Shown piece after piece: positions 52,401 to 62,364 of a stretch of 64,000 bases of DNA (positions are counted from its first letter, which is position 1; every line of letters starts with the position of its first letter). The DNA lies in the NCBI GenBank assembly GCA_023374025.1, contig SIJG01000012.1, positions 2,338,248-2,402,247 of the forward strand, given 5' to 3'. The stretch comes from Heterodera schachtii (Eukaryota > Nematoda > Chromadorea > Rhabditida > Heteroderidae). The notes below the pieces were generated by a model. The model was not told where the DNA came from, did no database searches, and worked only from the letters and a program-made list of their open reading frames with translations. A program made the translations under genes and the position numbers.

Positions 52401-53265
52401 AAAAGGCCAAAAAAAAATTTAGAACAATCGATGCAGAATTTTTTTTTTTTACCAGACTTTAAAATTTAGTGCATATATAATCATGGAAAAAAACAGATTA
52501 GAGAAAAGAAAACATTAATAAAATAATATGCGATATAAACGCCAGAGAGTGAGAGAAATATATAAAAATAGAAATGACCAGACATTACTAAACAAGGGGA
52601 CCTCGTGGGCTTTTATAAGTCGTAAAATGTACATGTTTTATATAAAACACAGTGTTACAGAATTTTCTCTAATTATATGCCTGTATCCATTAATTTACCC
52701 ATCTCCAATTATCTCCCCCTTTCTGAGGAGATTGGAAAATAATATGTCCGGGCATATAATTAGAAAAAATACGGAACGCCCTGTCCACAACAAAACGCCA
52801 AAAAAATAGAACAATCGATGCAGATTTTTTATCAGAATGTAAAATTTAGTGAAGATATAATTATAAAAAAACAGATTAGAGAAAAGAAAACATTATAATC
52901 AAGAAAATAGCACGCCAGAGTGAGAGAAATAGGGAGAAAAAGAAAAGCAGTCATTAATTACTAAACGGTTCCTATGAGGTTACTCAAAAACCATCAAAAT
53001 AAAAAATATTTTTTGTTATACTTTGCTCAAAACAACCAAATTTTTAATCCTTAATATCATGCGATAGATCAAAGTATTTTCTTTTATCCTGTAAGATTTC
53101 AAAAAATATTCATTAAGTTTTAAGAAAGTTGTAACCAAAAATGTTCAAGAAAACTTGCTTTTGAAGCCCATTTTGATGGTTTTTGAGTAACGACCCGGCA
53201 CATACTAGACAAGGGGAAATATAATTCGTAAAATGTATATATATTTTATATAAGGGTTAAGCCCT
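52400..53265. repeat. Degenerate direct repeats around a foldback insert
   Basis: The AAACAGATTAGAGAAAAGAA...GAGTGAGAGAAATA block occurs at 52488-52560 and 52868-52930. The ACTAGACAAGGGGAAATATA sequence at 53205 continues what 52587-52640 shows uninterrupted, so the second copy was split by the element at 52978-53196. Confidence 0.6.
52978..53196. mobile_element. Foldback element, GTTACTCAAAAACCATC ends
   Basis: GGTTACTCAAAAACCATCAA (52978-) is inverted at the right end, TTGATGGTTTTTGAGTAACG (to about 53192). The interior resembles the GCCATAAC family. The right edge AACGACCCGGCACA matches AACGACTCAGCACA at 27167. Confidence 0.65.
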
Positions 53266-53399
53266 GACATAGATTTATTCATTAAAATAAGGTTTTCTTT
53301 ATCAAAATTATAAAAAAAAAAAATTAAAGAGAATTGAAAAAGATGCTCCGTTTCAAATTCAATAGAAAACATAGTGCCAAAACACAAAAAATTTTGATG

Positions 53400-54115
53400 A
53401 TGATTATTTCTACAGTAAAAGGCACTAGCATAATTATTTTTTGTAAGAATTTTTCACAAACCCTTTGGATTTTTTGAAACCTTTAAATAATTTAAAATAA
53501 TTTTTCGTTTATTTCCGTTCACTAAATGTTTTTTTTGTTAAAAAAAATGTTGGCAAAATGGGCCAACAACCGAAAAAAAAAGATTCTGTGGCATTGCGCC
53601 TAGAAAATCCAAAAATTGAAAAAATAGCTTAATACCGGCACCTAAAAAAACAATATTTCCTACTTTTCAAGTCCCTAGCAGATCAGAAAAATAGCGAAAA
53701 AACTAAAAAAATCCGTCCTCATTTTCATGATTTTTAAATTTCAAGCGCTGTTATTTTTAAATAATAATTATAAATTAAAATTTATAAATTTAGAATTCTA
53801 TTTAATCAAATGTTAACTTTATAATATATTTATGTTGGATAATTTTTCAAAATTTTCTAGCATTTATTTAATGCATTTAATTATCTGAAAATCATATGTT
53901 CCGATTTTTCACGGTTGTCCTGATCATATGGAATTTATATCCATTTTTCTGTCCTGATTTTGGAATAATTAAGCCGAATGATGTCCTGTTTTTAGATTAA
54001 TCCATATTTATAATCAATCCAAAGCAATAAATTCTCATTTATAAGGTTTAAATACAATAATAAAAAATTCATAAAGCAGAAATAAATCCTAAATTTCACC
54101 ATAAAATTTTCTATA
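53400..54115. other. AT-rich stretch, no gene seen
   Basis: 53270-53420 resembles the type II upstream block (AAGATGCTCCGTTTCAAATT) without a gene. The rest, including TCCTGATTTTGGAATAATTA near 53955 (also at 58970), is spacer shared with 58800-59040. Confidence 0.4.
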
Positions 54116-54120
54116 AATTA

Positions 54121-54121
<1 letters not shown>

Positions 54122-54152
<31 letters not shown>
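54122..54152. repeat. ATT trinucleotide microsatellite
   Basis: About ten consecutive ATT units shortly upstream of the family gene at 54176. Confidence 0.9.
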
Positions 54153-54153
<1 letters not shown>

Positions 54154-54175
54154 ATTTAAAGTTATTACCAAAAAA

Positions 54176-54857
54176 ATGAAATTATTCCCGCAATTATTTT
54201 TAATTATTTTGTTAATCATCAAAAGTGACCAATTTGGAGCAGAAAAGAAAAAAATGGAACAAAAGTCATTTGATGAAATATTTGGAGAAAAATGGGAAGA
54301 AAAAGAAGAACAAAAAAGAAATGAACTCAAAAAAAGAGAAATAATTGGAAAATTTTATAAAATAAAAGAGAAAATTAAGCAAAAAGGAAGAAAATATTCA
54401 GCAAAAGAATGGGGAAAAATTGAACATAAAATTGCGAAAAAATTGGGACAAATCGAAACAACATTTATAAATGGATTAAAGAATTTGGTCTTCAAAAACA
54501 AATAAAGAAAAGCTACAAAAGAAAAACTGATGAAGAAAAAATAGAAATTGTGCAAAAATTCATTGAAATGTCAAATGAATTTAAACGAAAAAGAAAACAT
54601 TCAAGAAATGAATGGCAACAAAATATGCCAAAATTTGTAAGAAAATTGGTGTTAATCATGAAGTGATTAAGAAATGGATGAAACAATTTGGAATGAGTAA
54701 ATTTATAACGAAGAAAGAAAAAATGGAGAAAATAAAAATTTATTGGCAAATAAAAAGAGAAAATCCGAAAATGAGTGACAATAAAATTGCAAAAACATTA
54801 CAAATTGATAGAAAGAGCATTTCAAGATGGAAGAACCAATTTGGAGAAGAAATTTGA
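54176..54857 (+). pseudogene. HTH-family gene, two frameshifts
   Basis: The leader MKLFPQLFLIILLIIKSDQF, SFDEIFGEKWEEKEEQKRNE, linker and the start of HTH1 (IAKKLG) are in frame. A missing G in the TTGGGGAC codons shifts the frame. The linker KSYKRKTDEEKIEIVQKFIE follows in a second frame, and near 54617 another missing base shifts HTH2 (ICKKIGVNHEVIKKWMKQFG). HTH3 (IAKTLQIDRKSISRWKNQFG) runs to a TGA at 54857. Both breaks lie in conserved codons, as in other copies. Confidence 0.75.
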
Positions 54858-54964
54858 AGTATTAAAAACAGAAAAATATATGAAAAAAGGGATAAATTTT
54901 CCAACAAATAAATATTTCGATAGAAAATTGACCAATTCTTATATTTATAAAATCATTATCTTGG

Positions 54965-55209
54965 CTAATTAAATAAATTAATAGGTAGAATTAATAATGA
55001 CACTGATGACTGTCGTTGAAAACATAATGGTAAAAAATTAATTAAAACCCAATTAAAAAAATCAAATAGGAAAACTCCAATAATAATTAAATAAATTACA
55101 TGCAAAAAGTAATAGTATGCCAATGTAACAATGCCAAGCCATCGGTAATAGTAATCCCGGCACTTCCCGTTTTGGTAGGCCATACAAGTCAAAACGTTTG
55201 TGGCATTAC
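54965..55209 (-). pseudogene. Orphan membrane-protein exon
   Basis: On the minus strand an AG-preceded segment from 55209 reads ATNVLTCMAYQNGKCRDYYY then RWLGIVTLAYYYFLH, ending at a GTAATT donor at 55100. It joins a short Cys-containing loop to a hydrophobic segment and is less AT-rich than its surroundings. No partner exon is convincingly visible. It could be part of a membrane-protein gene or a captured piece. The read-through frame continues to 54965. Confidence 0.35.
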
Positions 55210-55229
55210 CTAAAATTAAAAATCAAAAA

Positions 55230-55795
55230 TTTTTTTCAAAAAAAAAGAAATTAAAAAAATTATGCCAAAAGTGGTGAAATAAAAAAAAATTTCTCGAGTG
55301 AAAATTAAATCAGACTTTTACCTTCCAAAAATTGTTTGATATTGAAAAATCTTATATTTTATTAACAAAGGTATTTATTATACTGTTGTTGCAAATAATC
55401 AAAAAAAAAACCAAAAAGCGCATTCATTTCTATTTTATAAAGAATTTTCATTCAAATAATTATTTTTTATTGATATTATGGTTTAACAAATTAGAAAAAG
55501 CATCTTTAATTGATTTTAGTTTAAAAATAAGATTTTTCCTTTTTTCATGCTTGTACTGATCCGTTTTTTCTTGAGTATCAAACCGAAATTTTCCCATTTT
55601 AACGCATTTTGGGGTGTACCGATGACCAGAATGGAATGATATGATCAAGTTGGCGTAAAAGACTCTTTGAACATCATTAAAAGTTAGCTCAGATTAGGTA
55701 TTCTATTCTTTTTCTATTTTCTGTTTTAGTTTTAGTTTTTTCTTTATTTTACATTTAGTATTTTTTCATCTTTCATTCACTCAAAATCGCCAATT
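55230..55795. other. AT-rich stretch with orphan type II flank
   Basis: 55455-55565 matches the type II upstream block (58676-58790), although no family gene begins next to it. The rest is unremarkable. Confidence 0.45.
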
Positions 55796-55799
55796 GTAT

Positions 55800-55935
55800 T
55801 TTTTTTCTCCATCTTAAACAGCTATTTCGACTAATTTCCAATATTTTAGCAATAATTGCATCATTAATTTGCGTATTCTTCACTTTTATTTGCCAATATT
55901 TTTTCGTTTTTTTTCCATTTTCTCTTCCACCGTTA
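55800..55935 (-). pseudogene. HTH-family HTH3 fragment
   Basis: The minus strand reads TVEEKMEKKRKNIGK-like linker, then YWQIKVKNTQINDAIIAKIL and EISRNSCLRW. It is cut on its upstream side by the mariner-like terminus at 55942. Confidence 0.55.
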
Positions 55936-55941
55936 TATATA

Positions 55942-55966
55942 TTGGGTTGGTAAGTAAGTCCGTGCG
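55942..55966 (+). mobile_element. mariner-like terminal repeat, otherwise decayed element
   Basis: TTGGGTTGGTAAGTAAGTCC and the following GTGCG, preceded by TA, resemble mariner terminal repeats. I found no matching inverted end and no intact transposase in the following kilobase, so at most a relic remains. Confidence 0.45.
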
Positions 55967-55969
55967 CTT

Positions 55970-56490
55970 TTTTCGGAGCATGTTATTTCTGCTGAAGCGT
56001 TATCGACCGACACTTGCGTTATGCTCATCTTGTAGCACATTCTTTACTCTATCGTTTGCACTGTGAATTAACGAAATTCGTCAATGTTTAGCAAAGTTAT
56101 TGAACTTTGAATATGGGCCCCCAAATTGATAAAAATGAGCACAGCGAGAACACTTTAAAAAACTTTTCTTTCAGTAAAAACGAAAATTATTCAGTATTTT
56201 ATTTATATCATTTTGAAGCCCTTTCTTTACTCTATCTAATGCGTTCTATTGAATAAAAATTTATCAATTTTTAACCAAGATATTGTTTGTTAAAAACACG
56301 TGCAAAAGTGAAGAAAAATGGCATTTTATGCACATTTTTTGGTCCGTGTTACAATTTGTCAAAAATGGCACTCCACGAGCTGGGTTTTGAAATTTTACCG
56401 CATCCACTTTTAGCACGGATGTGGCACCAAGAAAACCCCCAAAATAGGCTCTAAAAAATGGAAAATAGGCACTAAAAATCTCATTTTTAG
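55970..56490. other. Mixed repeat DNA, no gene seen
   Basis: It includes a TCTTTACTCTATC motif twice (56041 and 56223) and an AAAATAGGCTCTAAAAAATG block (56445) that recurs at 61568. No coding sequence is supported. Confidence 0.35.
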
Positions 56491-57185
56491 GCAGGGATGC
56501 GATCGAAAATTTTTCAAAATCAGAACATCGAGCCCAAAAAATCAGATTTTGGGGTCAAAAATCAGAACATTTTGCAAAATAGCTTTAAATTGCTTGTGTA
56601 ACAATTTTATCAATTAATATAGTTTCAAATTTCGTATTTTTCGCCTCCCATTATCATTTTTAACCATTTGGGGGAGGAAATAAGAAATCGTAAATTTCAG
56701 TGCATTTGGGATCAAAAAATCAGATTTTTAACAATTTTTTTCCGGCGCATTTTTCCAAAAACTTTTGGTGAACAGGCGAAGGGAGGGGGTCCGGCGGTGC
56801 CGAAAGGCGCCGCCGGAAATTTTTTTTGTAATTTCGTTCTGATTTGTTAACAGATTTTCACCAAAAAAGGCCAATTTTTGCAATTAAAAGCCAAGCGACG
56901 ACTTTTCCTTGCATGCACTTAAAAACGCTTTTTTTGCCGCAGATTTTTTCAGAAAATTTTGGGGTATGGACAGGGGAGGGGAGGGGCGTCCAGCCGCGCC
57001 GATAGGCGTCACCGGGAACAATTTTGCGATTTTTAGTGCAATTTTAACAGATTTTTGTCCAAAAAAGGACCAAATTTTGCCAAAAATCTTATATTTTTTT
57101 GATAAATTAGTAATTTTGGTTGCTACCCCAAAATCAGAACATTTCTGACAAATCAGAACATTTTTATTTATCAGATTTGGACCCT
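56491..57185. mobile_element. hAT-type element fragments with GC hairpin cores
   Basis: It begins CAGGGATGCGATCG near 56494, has AATCAGAACATTT repeats at both ends (56520-56570 and 57130-57175), and contains two GC-rich cores, GGTCCGGCGGTGCCGAAAGGC (56788-) and GCGCCGATAGGCGTCACCGG (56996-). These correspond to the core of the elements at 838-1778 and 13079-14164. No target duplication is seen. Confidence 0.5.
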
Positions 57186-57219
57186 CCAAAGTTATTTTTC
57201 ATTTTTATGCACCATTTCA

Positions 57220-58010
57220 TAAAAAAACTACATTTTTAAGAAAAATTTCAAATTTGAATATGGATTTATGAAATGAATTCGGCGGAATCTCTCCCTCAAA
57301 ATTAAAAATTTTGAATTTCAAATCTCCACAATGCAAAATTGGCTTTTTCCGATCCTTAATGTGACTCATTTAAAATTTTAACTTTAATAAATAATACCAA
57401 ATAAATTTTTATTTATAAATAACATTTTATTTTTGAGGAAATTGCGGGAAATTAGAGAGAATATCGATTGTGATGGAACAGATGAAAATTTCTAGCAAAA
57501 AACTACCCATAACTTTTGTCAAAGTCAAACCAAATTAAACATTCTTGGTATCATTCGGTAGCCCTAAGTCTTTCTAATAGCCTTAAAAAAAATTCAAAAA
57601 ATTCTTCAAGTTTGAAAAAAGTTATGGCCAAAAGTACTCAAGGAACCGGGTTTTCAGATATTATTTGGTTATAACTTTTTTGAAACTTAGCCAAATTTTT
57701 TGAAATTATGCAGTCTATAAATCACTTAATTAAATCAAAATTACATAATAAAACTAAGAAATATTTAATTTTTCAAGCAAAAAAAAAAATTCGGCAAATT
57801 TCTTTTTCTTATACCATCCATTTTCAATTCTCCGGTATTTCGTATCCAAATTGTTTCTTCCATTTTAAAACACTATTTATATTAATTTTATAGATTTTTG
57901 CAATTTTCTTATCACTCATTTTAGGATTTTCTCTTGATTTTATTCCAATAAACTTTCATTTTCTCAATTTTTTCATTCTTCGTTAATGTTTTATTAATTT
58001 AAAATTGTTT
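57220..58010. repeat. Left arm of a large inverted repeat (partner 63215-64000)
   Basis: From ATGGATTTATGAAATGAATT through GAGAGAATATCGATTGTGATG and the GCCATAAC-type block to the C-terminal remnant of the HTH gene at 57999, this is inverted at 63215-64000. The first part also recurs in direct orientation at 61790-61940. Confidence 0.75.
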
Positions 58011-58523
58011 CTTCCATTTAAAAATTGTTACATAGCCAACCCCGATTTTCTTACAAATTTCGGCATAATTTTGTTTCCATTCTTTTGGCGAATATTTTCT
58101 TTTTTCCTTATATTCCATTTTCATTCCAATAAATTTTTGCACAATTTCAATTTTTTGTTCATCAGTTTTTGATTTGTAACTTTTCTGTATTTGTTTATTA
58201 AGTCCCAATTCTTTAATCCATTTATAAATATAATTGCTATTTGTCCCCAATTTTTTCGCTATTTTTGAATTAATTTTACTCCATTCTTTTGCTGAATATT
58301 TTCTTCTTTTTTCCTTTATTTTTTCTTTTATTTTATAATATTTTCCAATTAATTCTCGTTTTTTGACTTCATTTCGTTTTTCTTCTTCATTTGCTTCCCA
58401 TTTTTCTCCAAATATTTCGTCAAATGATTTCTGTTGTAATTTTTCTATAGCTGATTCAATTTGATCAATTTTAGTGATCAAAAATAAAATAACATTCAAA
58501 AACAATAATATGAATAAATTCAT
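57999..58523 (-). CDS. Secreted HTH-family protein, two-HTH subfamily (174 aa)
   Basis: The leader MNLFILLFLNVILFLITKID is followed by SFDEIFGEKWEANEEEKRNE, HTH1 (IAKKLGTNSNYIYKWIKELG) and HTH2 (ICKKIGVGYVTIFKWKKQF), then TAA. The sequence after the stop (57840-57998) is the same broken third-HTH region seen after 36258. Its upstream region is type II (58524-58800). Confidence 0.65.
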   Translation of the reverse strand: MNLFILLFLNVILFLITKIDQIESAIEKLQQKSFDEIFGEKWEANEEEKRNEVKKRELIGKYYKIKEKIKEKRRKYSAKEWSKINSKIAKKLGTNSNYIYKWIKELGLNKQIQKSYKSKTDEQKIEIVQKFIGMKMEYKEKRKYSPKEWKQNYAEICKKIGVGYVTIFKWKKQF

Positions 58524-58800
58524 TTAGAATTTTAAATATTTTTCAAATGTTTTCTGTAATAAAAATTATTCCTTTAATAATATAGAAATAATATAAAGTG
58601 GAAAATGAAAAGCTTTAATGAAAAGGAAAAGCTTTAATGAAATTCATTTTTCGTTGGAATGATTTTCCAAATAATTATTTCTATTGATATTATGGTTTAA
58701 CAAATTAGAAAAAGCATCTTTAATTGATTTTATAGTTTAAAAAATAAGATTTTTCCTTTTTTTCATGCTTGTACTGATCCGTTTTTTCTTGAATATATAA
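58524..58800 (-). promoter_or_regulatory. Type II family upstream region
   Basis: It has a duplicated AAAAGCTTTAATGAAA (58608-58638), TATTGATATTATGGTTTAAC, AAAAGCATCTTTAATTGATT and TTTTTCATGCTTGTACTGAT blocks. The duplication is shared with 61163-61390, so the two promoters are close relatives. Confidence 0.5.
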
Positions 58801-59064
58801 AATTTTCTGCCTGTCCTGATTTATCACGAAAAAAGCGAATTTTTTCCCTTTTTTTATATTTGATTGGTTTCGAAAATAAAAGCTGAAATGCTTTTTATTT
58901 TATCAAATATGTCCTGCTGGTTTTTACGATTGTACTGATGATATGAAATTTTATCCGTTTTTCTGTCCTGATTTTGGAATAATTAAGCTGAATAATGTCC
59001 TGATTTTTATTATGTAATCAATCCAAAGCAATAAATCTCATTTATAACAGCTCAACCAAAAAAA

Positions 59065-59150
59065 AAAAAGTTACAAGTCGAAAAAATTTGGGCTTAATAA
59101 ACAAAAATGTCACAAAACAAAAACTGGTGAAGAAAAAATTGAAATTAAAA
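59065..59150 (+). pseudogene. HTH-family linker scrap
   Basis: The plus strand reads the KNLGLNKQKCHKTKTGEEKI-like linker between HTH1 and HTH2 only. Confidence 0.5.
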
Positions 59151-59512
59151 AGTTTTTCTTTGTTTAACCTTTTGATTTTGTTTTAATTTTGTGCATAAAA
59201 TGCTTATTTGAACTAAAAAACATTGCACAAGGGGTTAAATTTTTCGAAATTTTGAATAAAAAAGAAAAATAAGTGTCCCTTAAAAATTCGAATTTTTTAT
59301 ATTTTCATGGGAAGATTTTTCGCACAAGTTTGTCAGTATTTAAACCATAAAAAGCCGACAATAAGCCTATTTTTTCTTTTGAATCCAATTACTTTCGAAA
59401 CCAAATTTGCGTTCGAGCATATGAAAATCACGGTAATTGCAACTCGTACAACAGTTTAAAAAAATAATAATAAAATTAATAAATTGTTTTTGTTTTTATT
59501 CCAACCTAATAA

Positions 59513-60010
59513 ACAGAGACCGACTAAAAAGGCACCAAAAATCGCGAAAAAGGCATGAAAAAATGTTTTATTAAGGATTTTAGGGGGCGAAACACGTAAA
59601 TTTAATCAAAAACTAAATTTTGGTCATTTAAATGATTATTAAAAATTTTATAATTTTTCCGAATAAGGAAAATTTTTAAACTAAAATTTTTTTATCATGA
59701 AAAAAAAATTTTGACGATTAATTTTTGAGAAAATTTTTCAATTCTTAGGGTGTATTTTTTGAAAATTTTTCAGGTCATTTCTTATGGGTGTTTTTTCCCG
59801 ATTTTATTGCATTTTAATGTAATTTTTGGAAAAAAACGCCAAAAAGGCACCAAAACGGCAAAATGCCAAAAAAAGGCATTTAAGGCACGAAAATCTCGAA
59901 AAAGGCAAAAAAAGGCATAATAAAGGTCAACGTAGAAGCCCCAAACCAAGTGGAAAATGCGTTTTTTATGCTCAATATTTTGAAAAATTTTCGACGTAAG
60001 CCCTGGATTA
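59513..60010. mobile_element. Relative of the 26060-26292 hAT MITE, larger and degraded
   Basis: It begins CAGAGACCGACTAAAAAGGC and later carries AAAAAGGCATTTAAGGCACG, AGGTCAACGTAGAAGCCCCA and AAGTGGAAAATGCGTTTTTT, all present in the smaller element. The right terminus is not recognisable. Confidence 0.55.
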
Positions 60011-60480
60011 ATACCGCGGGATCCGCGTTCCTGCAAAAAAAAAAAAATTTTAGTTTCAATCAAAAAAAATTTTTTATTGCGATTCTTAGGGGGCTATTTT
60101 TTGAATTTTTTTTTGGTCGATTCTAATTTTTGTTGAGGAATTATCCAAAAAATGTCGAATAATGAAAAAATAGTGACAAAACGCCAAAACAGTGAATTTT
60201 AACTATTTTAATGACGAAGCGCAAAAATAGTGATTTCGAGTGACGGATAGAACCTTGTTGATAATTTAATTAAAATAAAATGTAAAAAATTTAAAATAAT
60301 TTTGATTTCATTATTAGAGACAATAATTTTATTAGAGCCCAATATTTAGAAAAATTTCTCGTTCAAATATTTGGGCCAAGAAAATACAAATTTAGGTAAA
60401 AGAATTGGTCACAATTTTCAAATAAAATTTTACGGCAAATTTATCCAATTTTTCTTTTAATCATTCATTTAAATCTTCCA
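60010..60480. repeat. Dispersed repeat, copy 3 of the 35830-36140 block
   Basis: 60235-60380 repeats the CCTTGTTGATAATTTAATTA to TTTGGGCCAAG block; 60380-60480 repeats the segment before the gene at 37744 (AAATTTATCCAATTTTTCTT). Confidence 0.6.
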
Positions 60481-60484
60481 ATAT

Positions 60485-61162
60485 TTATTCTCCAAATTGT
60501 TTCTTCCATTTTGAAATGCTCGTCCTATCAATTTTCAATATTTTTGCAATTTCCTTGTCAGTTATTTTTGGGTTTTGTCTTTTTATTTGCCAATAAATTT
60601 TCATTTTTTCCATTTTTTCTTTTTCAGTAATTGTACAGCAAATCCCAAATTGTTTCTTCCATTTTTCAATTGTTGTTTGACTTACTCCAATTTTCTTACA
60701 AATTTTTTTATAAATTTTCTCACATTTTTTTGGCGAATATTTTCTTTTTTGTTTAAATTCATTTTTCATTTCAATGAATTTTTGCACAATTTTAATTTTT
60801 TCTTCATCAGTTTTCGTTTTGTAACTTTTTTGAATTTTTTGATTAAGCCCCAATTCTTTAATCCATTTATAAATTTTGTTTCGATTTGTCCCAAATTTTC
60901 TCGCTATTTTTATTTCAATTTTATTCCATTCTTTTGTTGAATATTTTCTTCCTTTTTGTTTAATTTTCTCTTTTATTTTATAATATTTTCCAATTATTTC
61001 TCTTTTTGCTTCCAATTTTTCTTCTTCCTTTTCTTCCCATTTTTCTCCAAATATTTCGCCAAATGACTTTTGTTTCAATTTTTCATTAGCTGATTCAATT
61101 TGATCAATTTTGGTGATCAAAAATAAAATAATATTCAAAACGAATAATATGAATAAATTCAT
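60485..61162 (-). CDS. Secreted triple-HTH family protein, intact (225 aa)
   Basis: The leader MNLFILFVLNIILFLITKID is followed by SFGEIFGEKWEEKEEEKLEA (about 30-49). HTH1 is IARKFGTNRNKIYKWIKELG, HTH2 ICKKIGVSQTTIEKWKKQFG and HTH3 IAKILKIDRTSISKWKKQFG, ending GE. The frame is uninterrupted. A type II upstream region precedes it. It is the closest intact relative of the broken genes in the tandem units at 40514-46040. Confidence 0.8.
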   Translation of the reverse strand: MNLFILFVLNIILFLITKIDQIESANEKLKQKSFGEIFGEKWEEKEEEKLEAKREIIGKYYKIKEKIKQKGRKYSTKEWNKIEIKIARKFGTNRNKIYKWIKELGLNQKIQKSYKTKTDEEKIKIVQKFIEMKNEFKQKRKYSPKKCEKIYKKICKKIGVSQTTIEKWKKQFGICCTITEKEKMEKMKIYWQIKRQNPKITDKEIAKILKIDRTSISKWKKQFGE

Positions 61163-61460
61163 TTGGAATTTTAAAATTTTTCAAATGTTTTCTGTAATAA
61201 AAATTATTCTTTAAAAATATAGAAATAATATAAAGTGGGAAATGAAAAGCTTTAATGAAAAGGAAAAGCTTTAATGAAATTCATTTTTCGTTGAATGATT
61301 TTTCAAATAATTATTTTTTATTGATATTTTGGTTTAACAAATTAGAAAAAGCATCTTTAATTGATTTTATAGTTTAAAAAAAGATTTTATTTATCAAAAT
61401 TATTGAAAAAAAAATTTAAAGAGAATTGAAAAAAATGCTCCGGTTTCAAATTAATAGGAA
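61163..61460 (-). promoter_or_regulatory. Type II family upstream region
   Basis: AATATAGAAATAATATAAAG, the duplicated AAAAGCTTTAATGAAA, TTTAACAAATTAGAAAAAGC and AAAAATGCTCCGGTTTCAAA occur in the same order as at 58524-58800 and 41475-41725. Confidence 0.5.
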
Positions 61461-61469
61461 ATAAATTCC

Positions 61470-62090
61470 AAAACCCAAAAAAATTTCTATGGTGATTATT
61501 AGGCCATATATTTTTATGCACTAAAAATAGCCAAAATAGTTAGTTTTTTGATCATAAAAAACCCACAAAATAGGCTCTAAAAAATGGAAAATAGGCACGA
61601 AAAAAGGGGTGTAAAATGACCAAATTTTATTCAAAAAGGGTAACAAAAGTAAGCCAAATTAGTCTTGAGACGAATAATTTTTAAAATCAAAAATTCTTGT
61701 CAAGAAATGGAGATGAATTTTTGAGAGAATTTTTCATTTCTCAGGGTCTATTTTTGAAAAATTTATGGTCGATTCTTAGGAGGGTTATTTTTCATTTTTA
61801 TGCACCCTTTCATAAAAAACAGTACATTTTTAAATTCTTAAGAAAAAAAATTTGAAAATTAGAATATGGATTTATGAAATGAATCCGGCGGAATCTCTCC
61901 CTCAAAATAAATAAATTTTGAATTTCAAGTCTTTTGGACAAATTTTTTTTTAATCAATTATTTTTTGTGTTTAAAATATTAATTACAATTTACTTATCGG
62001 AAATTTAATACAGCGATAAATTTTTATTAATTTTTTACCGACCGATAGATGCTTCAAAAAACATATATTATTTGTTGGAAAATTAAATTT
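61470..62090. other. Repeat-derived AT-rich stretch, no gene seen
   Basis: 61790-61940 is a direct copy of part of 57195-57330. 61565-61610 matches 56440-56470. Nothing coding is supported. Confidence 0.45.
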
Positions 62091-62100
62091 TATTACGCAC

Positions 62101-62164
62101 CAGGGATGCGCTAAAATAGAAATAAAAAGCGAAATGCGAAAAGCGAAACCTAGGCCCATCCCTG
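62101..62164. mobile_element. Tiny hAT-type MITE, 64 bp
   Basis: The ends CAGGGATGCGC and GCCCATCCCTG are partly inverted (CAGGGATG/CATCCCTG), and the flanks carry a perfect 8-bp duplication TTACGCAC (62093-62100 and 62165-62172). The interior is GCGAAATGCGAAAAGCGAAA-like. Confidence 0.8.
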
Positions 62165-62257
62165 TTACGCACCTATTTCCTCACATTTTATACACACTAC
62201 TGGTGCTTCGACATAACAAATGTTGCCGTGGCGGGGAAGTTTTAAATATTAATCCAC

Positions 62258-62331
62258 CTACGCCAAGAGGAGTCGAACTCGAAATTCCCTTTTTGTTGTG
62301 ACTGAGTCGTAGACCATTTGGCTACCAAATG
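62258..62331 (-). pseudogene. tRNA-like relic with perfect A and B boxes
   Basis: On the minus strand TAGCCAAATGG (62324-62314) fits the A-box and GTTCGACTC (62278-62270) fits the B-box, 35 bases apart. The acceptor, anticodon and T stems do not pair properly, so no functional tRNA is claimed. Part of the sequence lies inside the palindrome at 62282-62364. Confidence 0.5.
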
Positions 62332-62364
62332 GTCTACGACTCAGTGACAACGAAAAGGTAACTT
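62282..62364. repeat. Near-perfect palindrome
   Basis: Arms CTGAGTCGTAGACCATTTGG (62302-62321) and its exact reverse complement (62325-62344) flank the three bases CTA. Beyond them the pairing continues with a few mismatches to about 62282 and 62364. Confidence 0.9.
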
